NCBI GenBank assembly: GCA_043228905.1
Contig: JBHGNT010000015.1
Location: 3,038,001 to 3,102,000 of the forward strand
Source of the DNA: Azolla caroliniana
Lineage: Eukaryota; Polypodiophyta
Direction of reading: 5' to 3'
Length of the DNA: 64,000 nt
Shown here one piece after another: positions 10,385-24,888 of this stretch (the first letter of the stretch is position 1; each line of letters starts with the position of its first letter). The translations under genes were made by a program, and so were the position numbers. The notes under the pieces are model-generated. The model was not told where the DNA came from. It searched no databases and worked only from the letters and a program-made list of their open reading frames with translations.

Positions 10385-12104
10385 CCCGGGGCCTCCACTA
10401 TATATAAAGAGGTTATATCATGTGCGTTCGCGACACCTTTTATAAACCCCTTATACGTATGTTTTTTACTATTTTAGATACCCTTCTATAAAAATATGGT
10501 TAATAAAAATACCCCTTAGTGCCAATATATATTTTGACAACAACTCATTTTAAATGCCCTTACATAGAAGACACATGTATGTTTTGTACATATGTGTATG
10601 TATGTATTATATTGTATTGCATATGTTGTATATATTTTATGTATGTATGTGTTATGTGTGTGTTCATATGTATGTATTGCATTGCATGTATGTATTGTAT
10701 TACATATTTATTTATGTATATATTATATTGTATGTGTGGTATATCTTAGTTGTATAACATGTGTGTATGTATCTATGTGTTATGTGTGTGTGTGTAGGGG
10801 TTCGTGTCTATTTGCACCTAATTCATAGATATTCTTTTACTAATAAAGACTCAAGCGTTCATTATTTGGTTTGATAGTTATTCTATATTTAAACTTCATG
10901 AAATTTCATCAACAATCATCATGAATACCCCATCACTACAAGTTCCTTCAAATGCTCAATAACTTCTCACATCATAACATTATTTAACGAGGAAGAGATT
11001 AATATATGAATAATTCAATATGTGAAGCTTATTAAGCATATCTGTGCTACATGGGTCAAGCCACATTTACCATACATATCAATCACACTATTGGCAATAC
11101 AACACCTCTTTCTAATACACCTTTTCCTATAGTTTGCAACATGCAAAACCAACTTGCTATAAAAATGACATAGCTACAGTTCAAATAATGTTTCAAACAA
11201 ACAATAATTCATTAGACGAGAGGAAAGTAATATATTACAACACATGCAATGATTTATTTATCAATCTCCTTCCTTTACAACAAGTAGAAATGAGGACCTT
11301 GCATTCTCCTAATGATGTAGCACCAAGAAAGATGAATACAATGTTCGGTGATAATAAAAACCCACAGACACAGTTAGTGAAGATTAAACACCCACTCGAT
11401 GAATAAACACCCACTTGGCTTTAGAAATGTTCCTAATAAATGACAACCACCAAATCCAAAAAGTCATGAAAGGAATGAAGACCATCCATACTTATTATAG
11501 AACAAAAGGCAATCATAGGAAGAAATGCATGCTTCGACCTCCCTTGATAGTTAGCCTCAAAACAAACTCATGGTATGAGAGCCTTGATGGTGCATTCTTA
11601 GCATAACTGAACACCAAAATAAAAACTAGTTAGATGTGAAGCCTAGTCTCAAGTATTGAAAGCTCCATATCCTTAAATACAAAGATGTCATATAGAAAAG
11701 CAATTAAGCACAATGAGCCTTTGATGAAAATATCCAATTAACTCAACACCTCCATCACCACACATAGTACATGAATATTTGTTGTTGTGCTCTCTTATAA
11801 ATAACCCATTATTTTTCTTCCATTTGAAATAATGAAAAGAAAACAAATATTTGAAGAAAAAACTTCAAACAAATGGGACAAAACTCCCATATTAGTTAAA
11901 TAAGAGTTTTAAGAGAAAAAATTTGGAATAAGCAAAATATCATCTCCCTCTATACTTTCCTTTCCAACCATTTCATTCTTATTTTTGCATACTTCTCTAA
12001 TAGAAAGAAAGACATAGATCATAAGCAAAAACCCTAGTCATAATAGTAAATTTTGTCGGTTTTTTGTTTCACTTTTACAATAACTAATCAAAAGTTACGT
12101 CGAG
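10385..12104. other. Left part of the 11.2-kb insertion, no gene recognised
   Basis: After the terminal repeat come subterminal ACCCTTA motifs and a TATG/TG-rich simple-sequence stretch (about 10565-10800). AT-rich DNA follows, with only short chance frames (for example 11134-11606) and no recognisable domain. Confidence 0.6.
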
Positions 12105-12258
12105 CTAAGCTTTCTCCCACTTCAATGACTTAACGATTTCCCATGTGAAGTCGGGGTCATCACGACAAAAGTGACCATATGTAGGGGTCTTCTGGTAATG
12201 TTTGTTTCAACCTCTGCGAAGGTAGAGGTGGATAGCCATAATCTAAGGTCGAAAATCA
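12105..12258 (-). pseudogene. S-adenosylmethionine synthetase C-terminal fragment
   Basis: Minus-strand reading gives NDFRP, then a stop, IMAIHLYLRRG, another stop, then [18 protein letters not shown] and LKWEKA followed by TAG at 12105-12107. This matches, in order and spacing, the extreme C-terminus of plant S-adenosylmethionine synthetases (DFRPGM...L.L.RGGN...[14 protein letters not shown]...LKWEK). That enzyme makes AdoMet from methionine and ATP. The two internal stops show it is non-functional. Similarity ends abruptly at about 12258, where a 128-bp tandem duplication starts. It is only the last ~50 residues and lies within the 11.2-kb insertion. Confidence 0.9.
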
Positions 12259-12510
12259 TTGGGATTAGGGTTTCCTGAAGTAAAACAATTTCTCATCATT
12301 TCATTTCAATTTCAAGAATAAAAAGGAAACACAATGAATACATTTTCCTAAACTATTATACATTCCTTGACCAATATGCACAATCATTGGGGATTAGGGT
12401 TTCCTGAAGTAAAACAATTTCTCATCATTTCATTTCAATTTCAAGAATAGAAAGGAAACACAATGAATACATTTTCCTAAACTATTATACATTCCTTGAC
12501 CAATATGCAC
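12254..12510. repeat. 128-bp tandem duplication
   Basis: Two adjacent copies (about 12254-12381 and 12382-12510) start AATCATTGGG(G)ATTAGGG and end ATATGCACAA. They differ at about two positions. It separates the two S-adenosylmethionine synthetase fragments. Confidence 0.9.
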
Positions 12511-12654
12511 AAACAAACTTGGTTTCTACTAAGCTCCTAAGAAGAATAGTGTTCAATCTTTTCTCATGACTTTATTTGCATGAAAAAGGACAAAATGTGC
12601 CACAATGAGTGAAGAACAAGGCTCAACATCCACCAAGGTCACAAGAAGAATACA

Positions 12655-12800
12655 TACCGGGACAATGCAATGACGAGCAAGTCTTGTTGCTGCAACAATA
12701 CTCTTCACAACGTGCCTCACAATGTAGCATTACTCGAATCAAACTTGGTATGGTCCTTCCTATAGAAAGCACCGCCATCATGAGCTCCCCATGAGGCTTC
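12655..12800 (-). pseudogene. S-adenosylmethionine synthetase internal fragment
   Basis: Minus-strand reading WGAHDGGAFYRKDHTKFDSS and then, after a one-base deletion, YIVRHVVKSIVAATRLARHC followed by IVPV. This corresponds to the conserved GAHGGGAFSGKD.TKVDRS.AYIVRQ...LARRCIVQV block, which lies about 40 residues before the C-terminal piece at 12105-12258. Order and strand of the two fragments agree with one source gene. The intervening ~40 residues are not recognisable. No fragment of the N-terminal two thirds of the enzyme was found to the right. Confidence 0.85.
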
Positions 12801-13638
12801 TCAAGACCAAAAGAACTCTTCTTGCCTATGAAATGACAATAGCAAATACACAAATTAACATGGAAAAAAAGAACATGAGATGGAATGTTACCAATGCATG
12901 TGTGCATGCATTCATACATGCATACAAATAGACACATACAAACACAACCATGCATATGCAAATACACATGCACACATATGAATATGGTAAAAAATTGATA
13001 TGGTACTAAACCAATAACCCTCGAAAAGTGGTTTGGATCCTAATGGCCATAAATTCTCGCCTTCTTGTAGCTCATCCTACACATCCTTGCTTGCTAAGAG
13101 TGCCACTTCTAAGAGGTCGATCACGTTCATGGCTCCTTCTCTCTTGCTCTCTTTGCTTTCTTTTCCTCTCTCTCTCTCTCAAACCAAAGCAACTCACTAT
13201 TGATAACTCCAAAATGTAAACATACATACATCCATGTCATGAAAAAAAAACCCTTATAAATAAATTCCCAATAGCCACTTTTTCTAAGCAACTAGACTCA
13301 ATAAAGTGGAAAAAGGCTGAATACAAAATGCAAACAAAAAGACATTATTTCTACTCTAATAGTTGAATTAATTATTTATAATCAGACAACGAGAATCCCA
13401 TATCATCATCTCTTTCTTCTTGTTTCTCTTTTACTTCTTCCTTCTCTTCTACAATAGGAGCACCACCACTACCCCCTCCCTCACCCCCAACCGATGTTAT
13501 TGCTCCACTAAACACAAAGCCACCCCTCCTCCACCGCCAATGATTACTTGGAAGACCAATCCAAAAGCGTCAGAAAAGAGAGACAGAGACAGAGACAGAG
13601 ACAGAGACAGAGACAGAGACAGAGACAGAGACAGAGAC

Positions 13639-13685
<47 letters not shown>

Positions 13686-13892
13686 CATAAGCAAGTGCTA
13701 AACATTGAAGGAAGAATCAGCGGATCCCTCAAGGCAAACTCCATCCTCAGAAGCAAGGTGTTGCTTAGCACTCCAAGAGCCGCCGCCGCTTCTGTCGATG
13801 AAGGTGAAGACGGCCATAGATACAAGTAAACCTTGTCTCTCTCTATCTCGTTCCTCTGTGAGAAAAAGGAAGAGAAGAAGTTAATAAAGATG

Positions 13893-13926
<34 letters not shown>

Positions 13927-13929
13927 GTA
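12801..13929. other. Simple repeats and an unassigned exon-like stretch
   Basis: Contains TG/CA-rich DNA (12890-12985), a (GACAGA)n/(GA)n block at 13577-13681 and a (CT)n block at 13894-13923. Between the last two, plus-strand reading HKQVLNIEGRISGSLKAN, then STPRAAAASVDEGEDGHRYK and a stop at 13827-13829 has the composition of real coding DNA, but I do not recognise it. It may be another captured gene piece. Confidence 0.35.
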
Positions 13930-16900
13930 AATAATGGCTTTCATTACGAAAGAAAAAACACCACCATGACTAACTTACAACAAACTATCTAAGAACCCCT
14001 TCTATCTAGGGATCTAAAGAAAACTATGACACCAAACTCAATGCCACCCTACACACCAATTCATATGGCAATTATGATGATATGTGACCTTGCAGAGTTC
14101 TCTCTTCTTGGTTGAGATTTTGTGACTTCTCTAGCACTGTCAATTGCCACAAAAGAAGTCCTTTTAACTTAAGAACATATTTTCTCACCCCAACTTGTGA
14201 ATAAAAAATGAAGACATTCTGCATATTCCAATTGAACCATAGCCCCCAATACCTCAAGAACTCAAAAATAATTTGAAAATGAGGCATCGGTTCATTGTTC
14301 TCCATATGTGCAAAAACCCAACTGAAGGAAGATAGAATTACTCCTGTTAGAGACATCCACACTAAACTGATACACCTCCAAACCATCCTTGCCATCGGGC
14401 ATGAAATAAATCGATGCCTACTATGTTCCAATTCCACCGAACAAAAGAAACACAATCCTTTAGTAATGTTTCTTCTTTTTAATGCATCTCCTAATGGTAA
14501 AGCTCCAACCATAACTCTCCAAATAAATACCTTGGCTCGTAGCATCAATCGAGAACACCAACCTGCCTTGATCACATGAAACCACCAAGTAATGGGCTTA
14601 TGAAAACCCCATATCTTTATAACCCTTTCTTCCAACCATTTATGTTTGTCAATCAACTTGTGATAAGCAACATTCGTTGAGATCATAGTCAATCTCTTAT
14701 TTCCAACAAACCTCCAATCAAGCTCTTGAGATCGCCCATCTAAATCAGGAATTGGCTCATGCGAAGATAGTATTTGTTGCAACTTATCCCAAATAAAGTT
14801 ATAACCTTTTGGGATACGAAATGTTGATCTTATTGTTCGAAAAGCCATTAATCTTCTTTGTGAAACCAACATAGCATCCTTAACTCTTACCAAACCCAAT
14901 CTAGCCATCCGATTAAATTGAAGGTTAAGAATTTGTTTACCTTCCCACCTCAACAACCTTGATGTTGCCAAAACCTCCATTTGTAATGAATTGGCACATC
15001 CCCTTTCTTGTGGGGGATGCCATTCCACAAAATCCAACATACTTTGCCAAGATGTCAACAAATGATTAACTATCATAGACCCTGTACATTTGACATCCCT
15101 GTCAGAATTAATTACATTCCACCAATTCGCTTCAATCTTCATGTTTCCAAGCTTTATTCCGTTCTTCTCTATAAAGTATGTCACCATTTCTGTCCAAGGT
15201 TGTACACCTTCAAACATGAATCGAATGAAAGTAAATCGACGAGCCACCATATGCTCATATAGATTCAATATTGATGCCCCACCAAGACGCTTCGGAGTAC
15301 AAACATGATCCCATGCCAACCATGACAAGGCACTTTTCCCTTTTCTTTTCCATAACAACATTCGCATCGAGCATGACAACATTTCAAGAGCTTTCTTTGA
15401 CCATGGGAGCAAAGGAAGATAATAAGATACCATAGAGACCATAATCGATTGGACCACCTTAAGTCGTACATGAAAAGGCCAAATTTGAGACCTCCAATAC
15501 ATAAACTTATCCTCCAACCTTTTGGATACCCACTCAATAAGTTTCACATGAGAAACTTCCACCCCAATTGGATATCCAAGATGACGACAAATCATACCAC
15601 GATGTACTATCCTTCCTGATCACCCCAACCCTAACACATCTTGTTCTGTACATGAAATGAGGACAGATTTATGTATATTAATTCTCAACCCCGAAGCATT
15701 TGAAAACAATTCCCACACATCTCTTGTCTTACTAATATTTTCCCGATTAGGTGCCAAAAACATAATATGGTCATCTGCGAGAGCTTGAACAATACATGGT
15801 TTCCCTGATGGCAACCTTAGTCCAAGCAATTCTTCCCCCATGCCATATTGTGTAACTTAACAAGAATAGGATGTGTCACAATAGTGAATAGTAAAGGACT
15901 TACCGGGCATCCTTGTCTAACTGACCTCTGAATAGAAATCGGTTGGGTTACTCCTCCATTAAACATCACATGTGAAACCGAACCCTCCCCTAATGTGTAT
16001 ATCAACTTAGACATACGATCACCAAAACCCATATGAGACATCAATTGATTTATAAATGACCAATCCACATTATCATAGGCTTTCTCGATATCCAATTGTA
16101 GCAACACTAATTCTTGCTTAGACTCCTTTGCATAGTCAATTGCCATTTGAACATTTAAAATATTATGTAAAATGTCTCTTTTTGCTAAAAACCCATATTG
16201 AGCATTATGAATAATAGAAGGTAAAACCTTATGCAACCTATTGGCCATCACTTTTGCAAAAATCTTGTACATTCCCCCCATCAATGAAATAGGCCTCCAT
16301 TGAGCAAAGGAAGATGGAGAAGGCACCTTCAGCAAAAGCTTGATCAAACCAATCTTCCAAGAATGAGGCATTTCCCCTGATGTCCACACCTTCTGAAATA
16401 AAATCGTAAAAGGCCCCTTTAACTTAATCACATATTTCTTAAAGAGTTCATGTGTTAATCCATCCCACCCAGGACTCTTATCATTAGCAAGATGTGACAT
16501 GACATGTTCCACCTCATCCTCTGAAATATTAGCATCTAATGATTGTGCCACATCATGCGATACATGATTTTTCACTCCATTAAAAAATACATCTCTATCC
16601 TTTTTAACATTATCATCGATACACACTTGTACATCCAACAATTGTGTATAATATTCTATGCATTTCTTCACAATTTCTTGAGGATCGGAACACATGATAC
16701 CATTTTCCTCTAACCTTACCACATTATGTCGTGCATGTGATTCATGAAGGTTGACATGGAAAAACTTATGTGATTGACAATTAGCATCATCCACTTCTTG
16801 TCTTAGACGATGTAGTCTAGCATGTTGATAATTTTTTGCCGTTAGGTCATGCATCGCAGAAATTAATACCTCTTGATATCCCATCAACTCTACATCCGTT

Positions 16901-18330
16901 GGCCAATAAGTTAACAATGAGTTGCATTTATCAAGCAAATTAACTAGGAGACTTAATTTCTTTCTCCTTTTAAAAGGATGGTGAATTCCATAATATCTAG
17001 TTAACCTCTGAACATTTGCAACAAATACTTCCCACGCTTCATACCCATCAAATTGAACACAATAGGCAAATGCATCAATCAATTGACACAAATAGGCATG
17101 GAAGACCTCATGATCCAAAAATGATGAATTAATAATCAACGGTGGTTTTCCTAAAAACTCATGAAAACCTCTAATTGAGTGGTGATTGAACTCAAAAATT
17201 AATGGGAAATGATCTGATATAATTGACCCATAAGACACTGAAATATCCAAAATCTCTGGTAAAAAACCTTCGGTATGCATTACATACATTCGATCCAACC
17301 TACTCCAAGTATCCTTATATTGAGCCGATTGAAAGGTATAACCAGGTTCATCTCCCTTGATCCATTTCCATACATCCCTTAACATGACTTCAGTCTCAAA
17401 ATCTCCCCATTCTTGAGCCTCTGGTCCATCCATAATAGAGTGGATAGATGTTGATTGATCTGTCTCACAACAAACATTAAAATCTCCCATCAATAAACCC
17501 GGTCTACCATTATGAAGCACTGAGTTTAGAGATCTCCATAACAACTTTCGTTCTTGTGAAACATTTGATGCATACACACCAACTAACCAAATAGCTGGCC
17601 CTTCATAACATATCTCTACCACAATAAATCTTCCAAATTCATCTGAAACAATTACTTTTGGGTGAAATTTATCTCTTATAAACATGACAATCCCAGAATA
17701 ATCCCCATGAACCTTGCCAGGATAACATAATGTATAACCCTTAGAATAACTAATTAAACCAGCATTCCGATGATCTTTATGCTCTACTGCACATAAAACA
17801 TCCCATTGCTCACTTAACACAATCCTCCAAACCTCATGCATTCTAAATCTAGAACACAATCCCCTCACATTCCATGTGGTGATCTTCATACTTTATTTTT
17901 TCCTTTTATTCAAGAAATCTCCTTCTCCTTCACTGCTAATGTTTCTGCCATATCCTGAAATAAATCCCCTAAGATTGCATATGAATTACTATGGGAATGC
18001 AAAACTCCAGACCCCGATGGCTCCTCATGTGAATGAGGCACCTATTTCTGTTTATTCCAAGGAACATACAAATTACCTTTATTATCAAAAGATAATTTCT
18101 TTGGATAGTGCTCTTGACGAGCCCATGGTTTATTCCGCATGGGATGTGTCAGTGTGACCTTCTCCATAGATACATTATGCCCAACATTTTTATTAGACTT
18201 CTTCATCTTTCCAGAAACTATTGACCATTGTCCTTCATCCTCTAGAGTCTTTCCATCCTTCTCCCACCCTCTTTCTTCTTTTTCCCCCCACTTCTTACTA
18301 ACAACACATATCTATCTAATCTCCCCCCTC
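13930..18330 (-). mobile_element. L1-type LINE, inactive, inside the 11.2-kb insertion
   Basis: A minus-strand non-LTR retrotransposon. ORF2 (17889 to 14072) encodes endonuclease, reverse transcriptase and a zinc-binding C-terminus. Upstream (18300-17905) an open stretch (DEGQWSIVSGKMKKSNKN, VPWNKQK) looks like the end of ORF1, broken by a stop. The 3' end lies near a (GA)n tract at about 13925 rather than a clear poly(A). Borders are approximate and no TSD was identified. Confidence 0.8.
14072..17889 (-). pseudogene. LINE ORF2: endonuclease, reverse transcriptase, zf-RVT
   Basis: Starts at Met 17889 with KITTWNVRGL, the entry of the AP-endonuclease domain (LMGDFNVC, SDHFPLIF follow). Reverse transcriptase motifs are NDKSPGWDGL, WRPISLMGGMYK, LQLDIEKAYDNVDWSF, RQGCPVSPLLF and LADDHIMFL (catalytic ADD). 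After it comes a zf-RVT domain (LCFFCSVELEHSRHRFISC). A frameshift at about 15817-15841 separates RQGCPVSPLLF from the ADD motif, and a stop lies near 15617-15619. No RNase H domain was seen. The catalytic residues are present, so it decayed by few lesions. Confidence 0.9.
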
Positions 18331-18369
18331 CTTTCTTCCCCCATTTTTTCAAACAATTAGTGTTTTAAA

Positions 18370-20490
<2,121 letters not shown>

Positions 20491-20574
20491 AAATTTGTAT
20501 ATTGTGTAATATGAATGGATCATATGATATGTAATATGTAATTTTTTATGCATGTATTAACATTTGTCAATACA

Positions 20575-21427
20575 TATGGCTTATTATAATATGTATGTGT
20601 ATGTACATATCTACATATGGTAATATATATTTCTATACATATTCATGTTTAGTCAGTATGCATGTATAAATGGGTGTAATGTATGTATATACATATTTAT
20701 GGATGTAATGTTTAAACGTAGGTACATATATGCATGTATGCATGTATATGTATGTATGTATGCCACTCCAAATTTGACTATTGTTTGCACAATATATTAT
20801 TTATTATCTCATTGAAATATCTAATATTTTATGGGCTTATTATAATATGTATGTAGCATGTATGCATTTACATATTTGTATTTATGTATGTGTATGTACA
20901 TATCTACATATGATACTATACATTTGTATATATATTCTTGTTTAGTCAATATGCATGTATAAATGGGTGTAATGTATGTATATACATATTTATGGATGTA
21001 ATGTTTAAATGTAGGTACATATATGCATGTATGCATGTATATGTATGTATGCCACTCCAAATTTGACTATTGTTTGCACAATATATTATTTATTATCTCA
21101 TTGAAATATCTAATATTTTATGGGCTTATTATAATATGTATGTAGCATGTATGCATTTACATATTTGTATTTATGTATGTGTACGTACATATCTACATAT
21201 GATAATATATATTTGTATATATATTCTTGTTTAGTCAATATGCATGTATAAATGGGTGTAATGTATGTATATACATATTTATGGATGTAATGTTTAAATG
21301 TAGGTACATCTATGCATGTATGCATGTATATGTATGTATGTATGTATGCCACTCCAAATTTGACTATTGTTTGCACAATATTTTATTTATTATCTCATTG
21401 AAATATCTAATATTTCATGGGCTTATT
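20575..21427. repeat. Tandem array of ~290-300-bp units
   Basis: Three units (the first shorter) share ATGCCACTCCAAATTTGACT, which occurs at about 20760, 21049 and 21346 (spacings about 289 and 297). Each also carries TATAAATGGGTGTAATGTAT. The array ends about 165 bp from the right end of the 11.2-kb insertion. Confidence 0.9.
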
Positions 21428-21592
21428 TAATTTTTTTCTATAACATAATTGATAATACCCTTATGTAAATATATTTTTTATGCATTTGTTAATACCCTTA
21501 TATATATACATTCTGTATCTCAATGGTTAATTTAAACCCCTTTTGATGAACTCACGTGCTATCATACAAGTTTTCAAAGTGAAGCCCCCGGG
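21428..21592. repeat. Right terminal region of the 11.2-kb insertion
   Basis: Carries three ACCCTTA-like direct motifs (21457, 21494, 21536) and ends GTGAAGCCCCCGGG, the inverted partner of the left end at 10385. The right TSD copy TATACTGG follows at 21593-21600. Confidence 0.75.
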
Positions 21593-22785
21593 TATACTGG
21601 TCATCAGCGACATGGAGCTCCAAGGAGAGGTCATGATGGACATCGTGTAAAGTGCGGACACGCGTCTTTGTCGAAGGATTGACCGAAGTTGCAGGTATGG
21701 AAATGCTGAAACGAGGGTGAAATCCATAGTTTGCAAAGAAGGGGAAAACCTTAGTCGAAGCATGGATACTATTATTGTAGGCAAATTTTGCCATTGCAAG
21801 GAAGTCCACCCAATCCTCTTGTTGGTAGCTCATGGTACACCGGAGGTATTGTTTGAGGATTTGGTGGACTCGTTCGGTTTGTCCATCAATTTGAGGATGG
21901 TATGCTTATGACAAGTTTACAAAAGTCTCGAATGTCTACAGAAGTCATCGCCAAAAGTGAGAAATGAATTGAGAACCTCGATCAGAGGTGATATCCTCGG
22001 GTAAGTCGTGTAATCAGACAACATTTTTAAGAAAAAGGTCAAATGTCTCTTCTCCGGAAATGGTTTTGGAACATTGGACAAAGTGAGCCATCTTCGAAAA
22101 CCGATGGACAATTACTAGCATCATGTCATAGCCACCGACCAGAGGGAGGTCAATTATAAATTCAATGGATAGAGAGCCCCATGGTCGAGTTGGAATTGGG
22201 AGTGGGTGGAGAAGACCGTATGGCCGATGGTGAGTCATTTTTGACTGAGCACATACATCACATGTCTTGATAAATTCCTTCACAAATTTCCAAGGTTGGG
22301 GCCACCGAAACCCCCAAGATAACAACTCCAAGGTTTTCGTGACCCCAAAGTGGTCGGCAAGAGGATCATCATGACAGTTTTGTAGTACTCGTGTATGACA
22401 CGATCTTCGGGAACATACAGGAGATGATTACGATATAGTAACCCATCTCGGGTTGTAAATTGGTTGAGATATGAACTTTTCATGTCCGGGGATGGGTCAT
22501 TGATGTGGGCCATGATGTCTTTGGCAAATGGGTCTGACACAGTTGTCATGGCGATCTCGTTGAGCAAAGAATCATCATGCAACATGTAGTTGGCGAACAT
22601 CTGAAGTTGATCGGGCCTCCACAAACAATGGGATTGTTGGAAATATGCGGCATCACCTGGGCGCAATGCGAAATCGAGTCACTAAGAGAGGGCATCAGCT
22701 TTCCCATGTTGAACTCCGGGTCGAAACAAGATCTTGAAGTCGTAGTCGGCGAGAAAAGATGACCATTGGAACAACACTAGTTACG
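21593..22785 (-). pseudogene. Chromovirus RNase H end and integrase core
   Basis: Minus-strand reading from high to low coordinates: end of RNase H (QWSSFLADYDFKILFRPGVQ then HGKADALS and a stop near 22690), linker DGLLYRNHLLYVPEDRV, HHCC-type zinc region and integrase core (TCDVCAQSKMTHHRPYGLLH, SIEFIIDLPLVGGYDMMLVI, EDWVDFLAMAKFAYNNS). Several frameshifts and stops are present. The segment covering the second catalytic Asp/Glu is poorly preserved. It ends at ELHVADDQY, exactly at the 8-bp TSD of the 11.2-kb insertion, and continues at 10384. Upstream of 22785 the expected reverse transcriptase is absent. Confidence 0.88.
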
Positions 22786-22941
22786 GAAGCATAATTCAGT
22801 TCTCGCCTTCTTGTCTACTTCCTCTCTCTCTCTTTGTATGCTCTCTTGCCTATCCTCTCTCTATCTCTCTCTCTCTATCTCTCTCTTAGTATTTAGCCTC
22901 ATCATCCATGACAGTTTGTTCACCTTCCTCTTCTTGTTACC

Positions 22942-23900
22942 ATGTCTGACTCGGTCAACAACTTAAACCAAGTAATGGCAGTCTTGGAACAACTTCAACT
23001 AGAAAATGAAAGCCTTTATCAATCATTACGAGAGCTTCAAAATGGCACATCCAACAACCCCCCACTCGTCGAGCCTCACCCTTTGTCAACACCTAGGCCA
23101 ACCCCTTCGCCTTCTGATTAATATGTCCTCGAACCTAGCATCAGCTTGCCTGACAAATTCAATGGCTCGAGGGCGCATCTTTGTGGCTTCATCAATCAAA
23201 TTCAGCTTATCATTTTCTTACAACCCCAATGTTATGCTAGCAATTCCTCTTGCGTCAGCCTCAATGGCACCTTTCTCTCTAAGCCGGCACCAGTGTGGTT
23301 TGCACCATTGATCGAAACCTCATCCCCACTCTTACACAACTTTCCTGCCTTCCTTGCAGAGCTAGAAGCCACATTTGGAGAGACAGATCGGCAATGAACG
23401 GTACTCACGAAGCTCTATTCCTTACAACAAGGCTCTTGTCCAACTTTGGTCTATGCTTCAGAGTTTCGTCAGATCACATGCGATGTCAGCTAGGATGACC
23501 AAGCCTTATGCGACCAGTTTCGTCGAGGCCTCCGAAACGATGTCAAGACTCTTCTCTTAAACTTTCTGGGGCCCACATTGTCGTGTCAGGTAATCTCCCA
23601 AGCCGTTCAATGTGATAATCGTCTTTTTGAGCTTCGACAGGAGGAACAGGGAACTCAAGGCTTCCCGTCTTCCTCCCACAATGCTCCACTCACAAGGCCA
23701 TATATATCAGTTTCTCCAAGCACGCCATGGTTGTCATCCTCCAATGATACTCATACCTCGATGGAGATCGACCATGCTCAGTTACAACCATTAACCGATG
23801 CCCAACGACAACATCAACGTGACAATGGCCTTTGCCTCTATTGTGGTACCTTCAGCCATGTCTTCCGCCACTACCTAGCGTCGCAGTTTTCCGCGTGGAT
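22942..23900 (+). pseudogene. Chromovirus gag fragment (plus strand)
   Basis: Starts ATG at 22942 (MSDSVNNLNQVMAVLEQLQL). Downstream are the hallmarks of a chromovirus/sushi-type Gag: SLPDKFNGSRAHLCGFINQI, APVWFAPLIE, FLAELEATFGETD, DQFRRGLRNDV-like and ISQAVQCDNRLFELRQEEQ. A degraded zinc knuckle (CLYCGTFSHVFRHY) follows. Frameshifts and stops break it into at least four pieces. A CT-rich leader (22790-22940) precedes it. It lies in the opposite orientation to the integrase half next to it (21593-22785). Confidence 0.85.
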
Positions 23901-23969
23901 GCGTGGAAATAGGATGGGACCACCGGTATCTCGGACCAAGGAGTCAAAATAGGGGAGAAGGGAGGACCG

Positions 23970-24787
23970 TGTCACAGTCCGGATAGCTATGCCAGTCCGG
24001 TCCCCGGTCGCGTATCAGACACGGAACGGTATCCGGATCAGAGCGGAGCAGCTCGCCGGCCTGAGGGAGTGTATCTTTCCCCGGTCAGGATGCCGAGGAG
24101 CAGCAGCATGCGCACAGGCTCGCGGACTCGTATGTGCACGCAACAGATTCAAGATGGGAATAAGACACAAGCTCAGATCACGACCAACACACGACAAGTA
24201 GGAGCTACGTAGAAACCCCAACAAAGGGGACTCAGCAAGCTAATGATTAACAAAGAATCCAAGAGTACAACCAGGCACAACCGACAACAACGCTTAGCGC
24301 TCTCAGGACAGACGCACATAGACACACACATAGGGAGACAGGACAAAGAATCTCTGGTCGGGAGCACACGGGCTGCCAACGCGAGCAGAGGCTTCCTCTC
24401 CTTGTTTGAAACAGTGTAGAGCACAAGACGGGAAGAGAGAGAGAGAGGTAGAGAACTCGACGCTCAATCTGACAGCACTTCCTCCTCCTAATTCCTGAAT
24501 CCCTTTCTCGGTCTTCTCTCCCTCTTTTTATAGCTCAAGGAGAGAGAGAGTTGTTACATCAAATAGTTAAGTTAGCCGCTTCCAACAGAGATTTTCCTCG
24601 ATTCCCTAATGTCAAACTCCCACATTCGACTCTATTCATGCGGGTATTTAAAGTGCCCATTAACCCTACTACCTAGTGATTACTAGTCCAATGTAAACAC
24701 ATAAAGGTTAAACTTTGTACATCCGTGTAAAAACCATTCAGGCGCGTCTCGCTCCGTTTCCCTTTGTGGTCGGAATCCTTCACGACA
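23970..24787. repeat. LTR (818 bp) within the gag-protease interval
   Basis: TG...CA ends: TGTCACAGTCCGG at the left, CTTCACGACA at the right. A purine tract AGGGGAGAAGGGAGG (23951-23965) directly precedes it, which argues for a plus-oriented 3' LTR. A TATA-like CTATAAAAAG (near 24532) points to the minus strand, so orientation is unresolved. The 5-bp flanks (GACCG and CTGGT) do not match, so this is not a simple solo LTR. Confidence 0.6.
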
Positions 24788-24888
24788 CTGGTGTGCGTCC
24801 CTCGTCATCAATCCCACCATGCACGTCTTGCGGAGGTTTCTCGACAACAGGAAAACGACCAAGTCCAGCTTTAGTAGGAGCCATGTAG

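Noticed and set aside
13420-13701. Arg/Asp/Glu repeat protein frame
   Set aside because: The RDRDRD and RERERE runs are translations of GACAGA and GA microsatellites.
23970-24787. Simple solo LTR with TSD
   Set aside because: The 5-bp flanks do not match, and a purine tract abuts one end.
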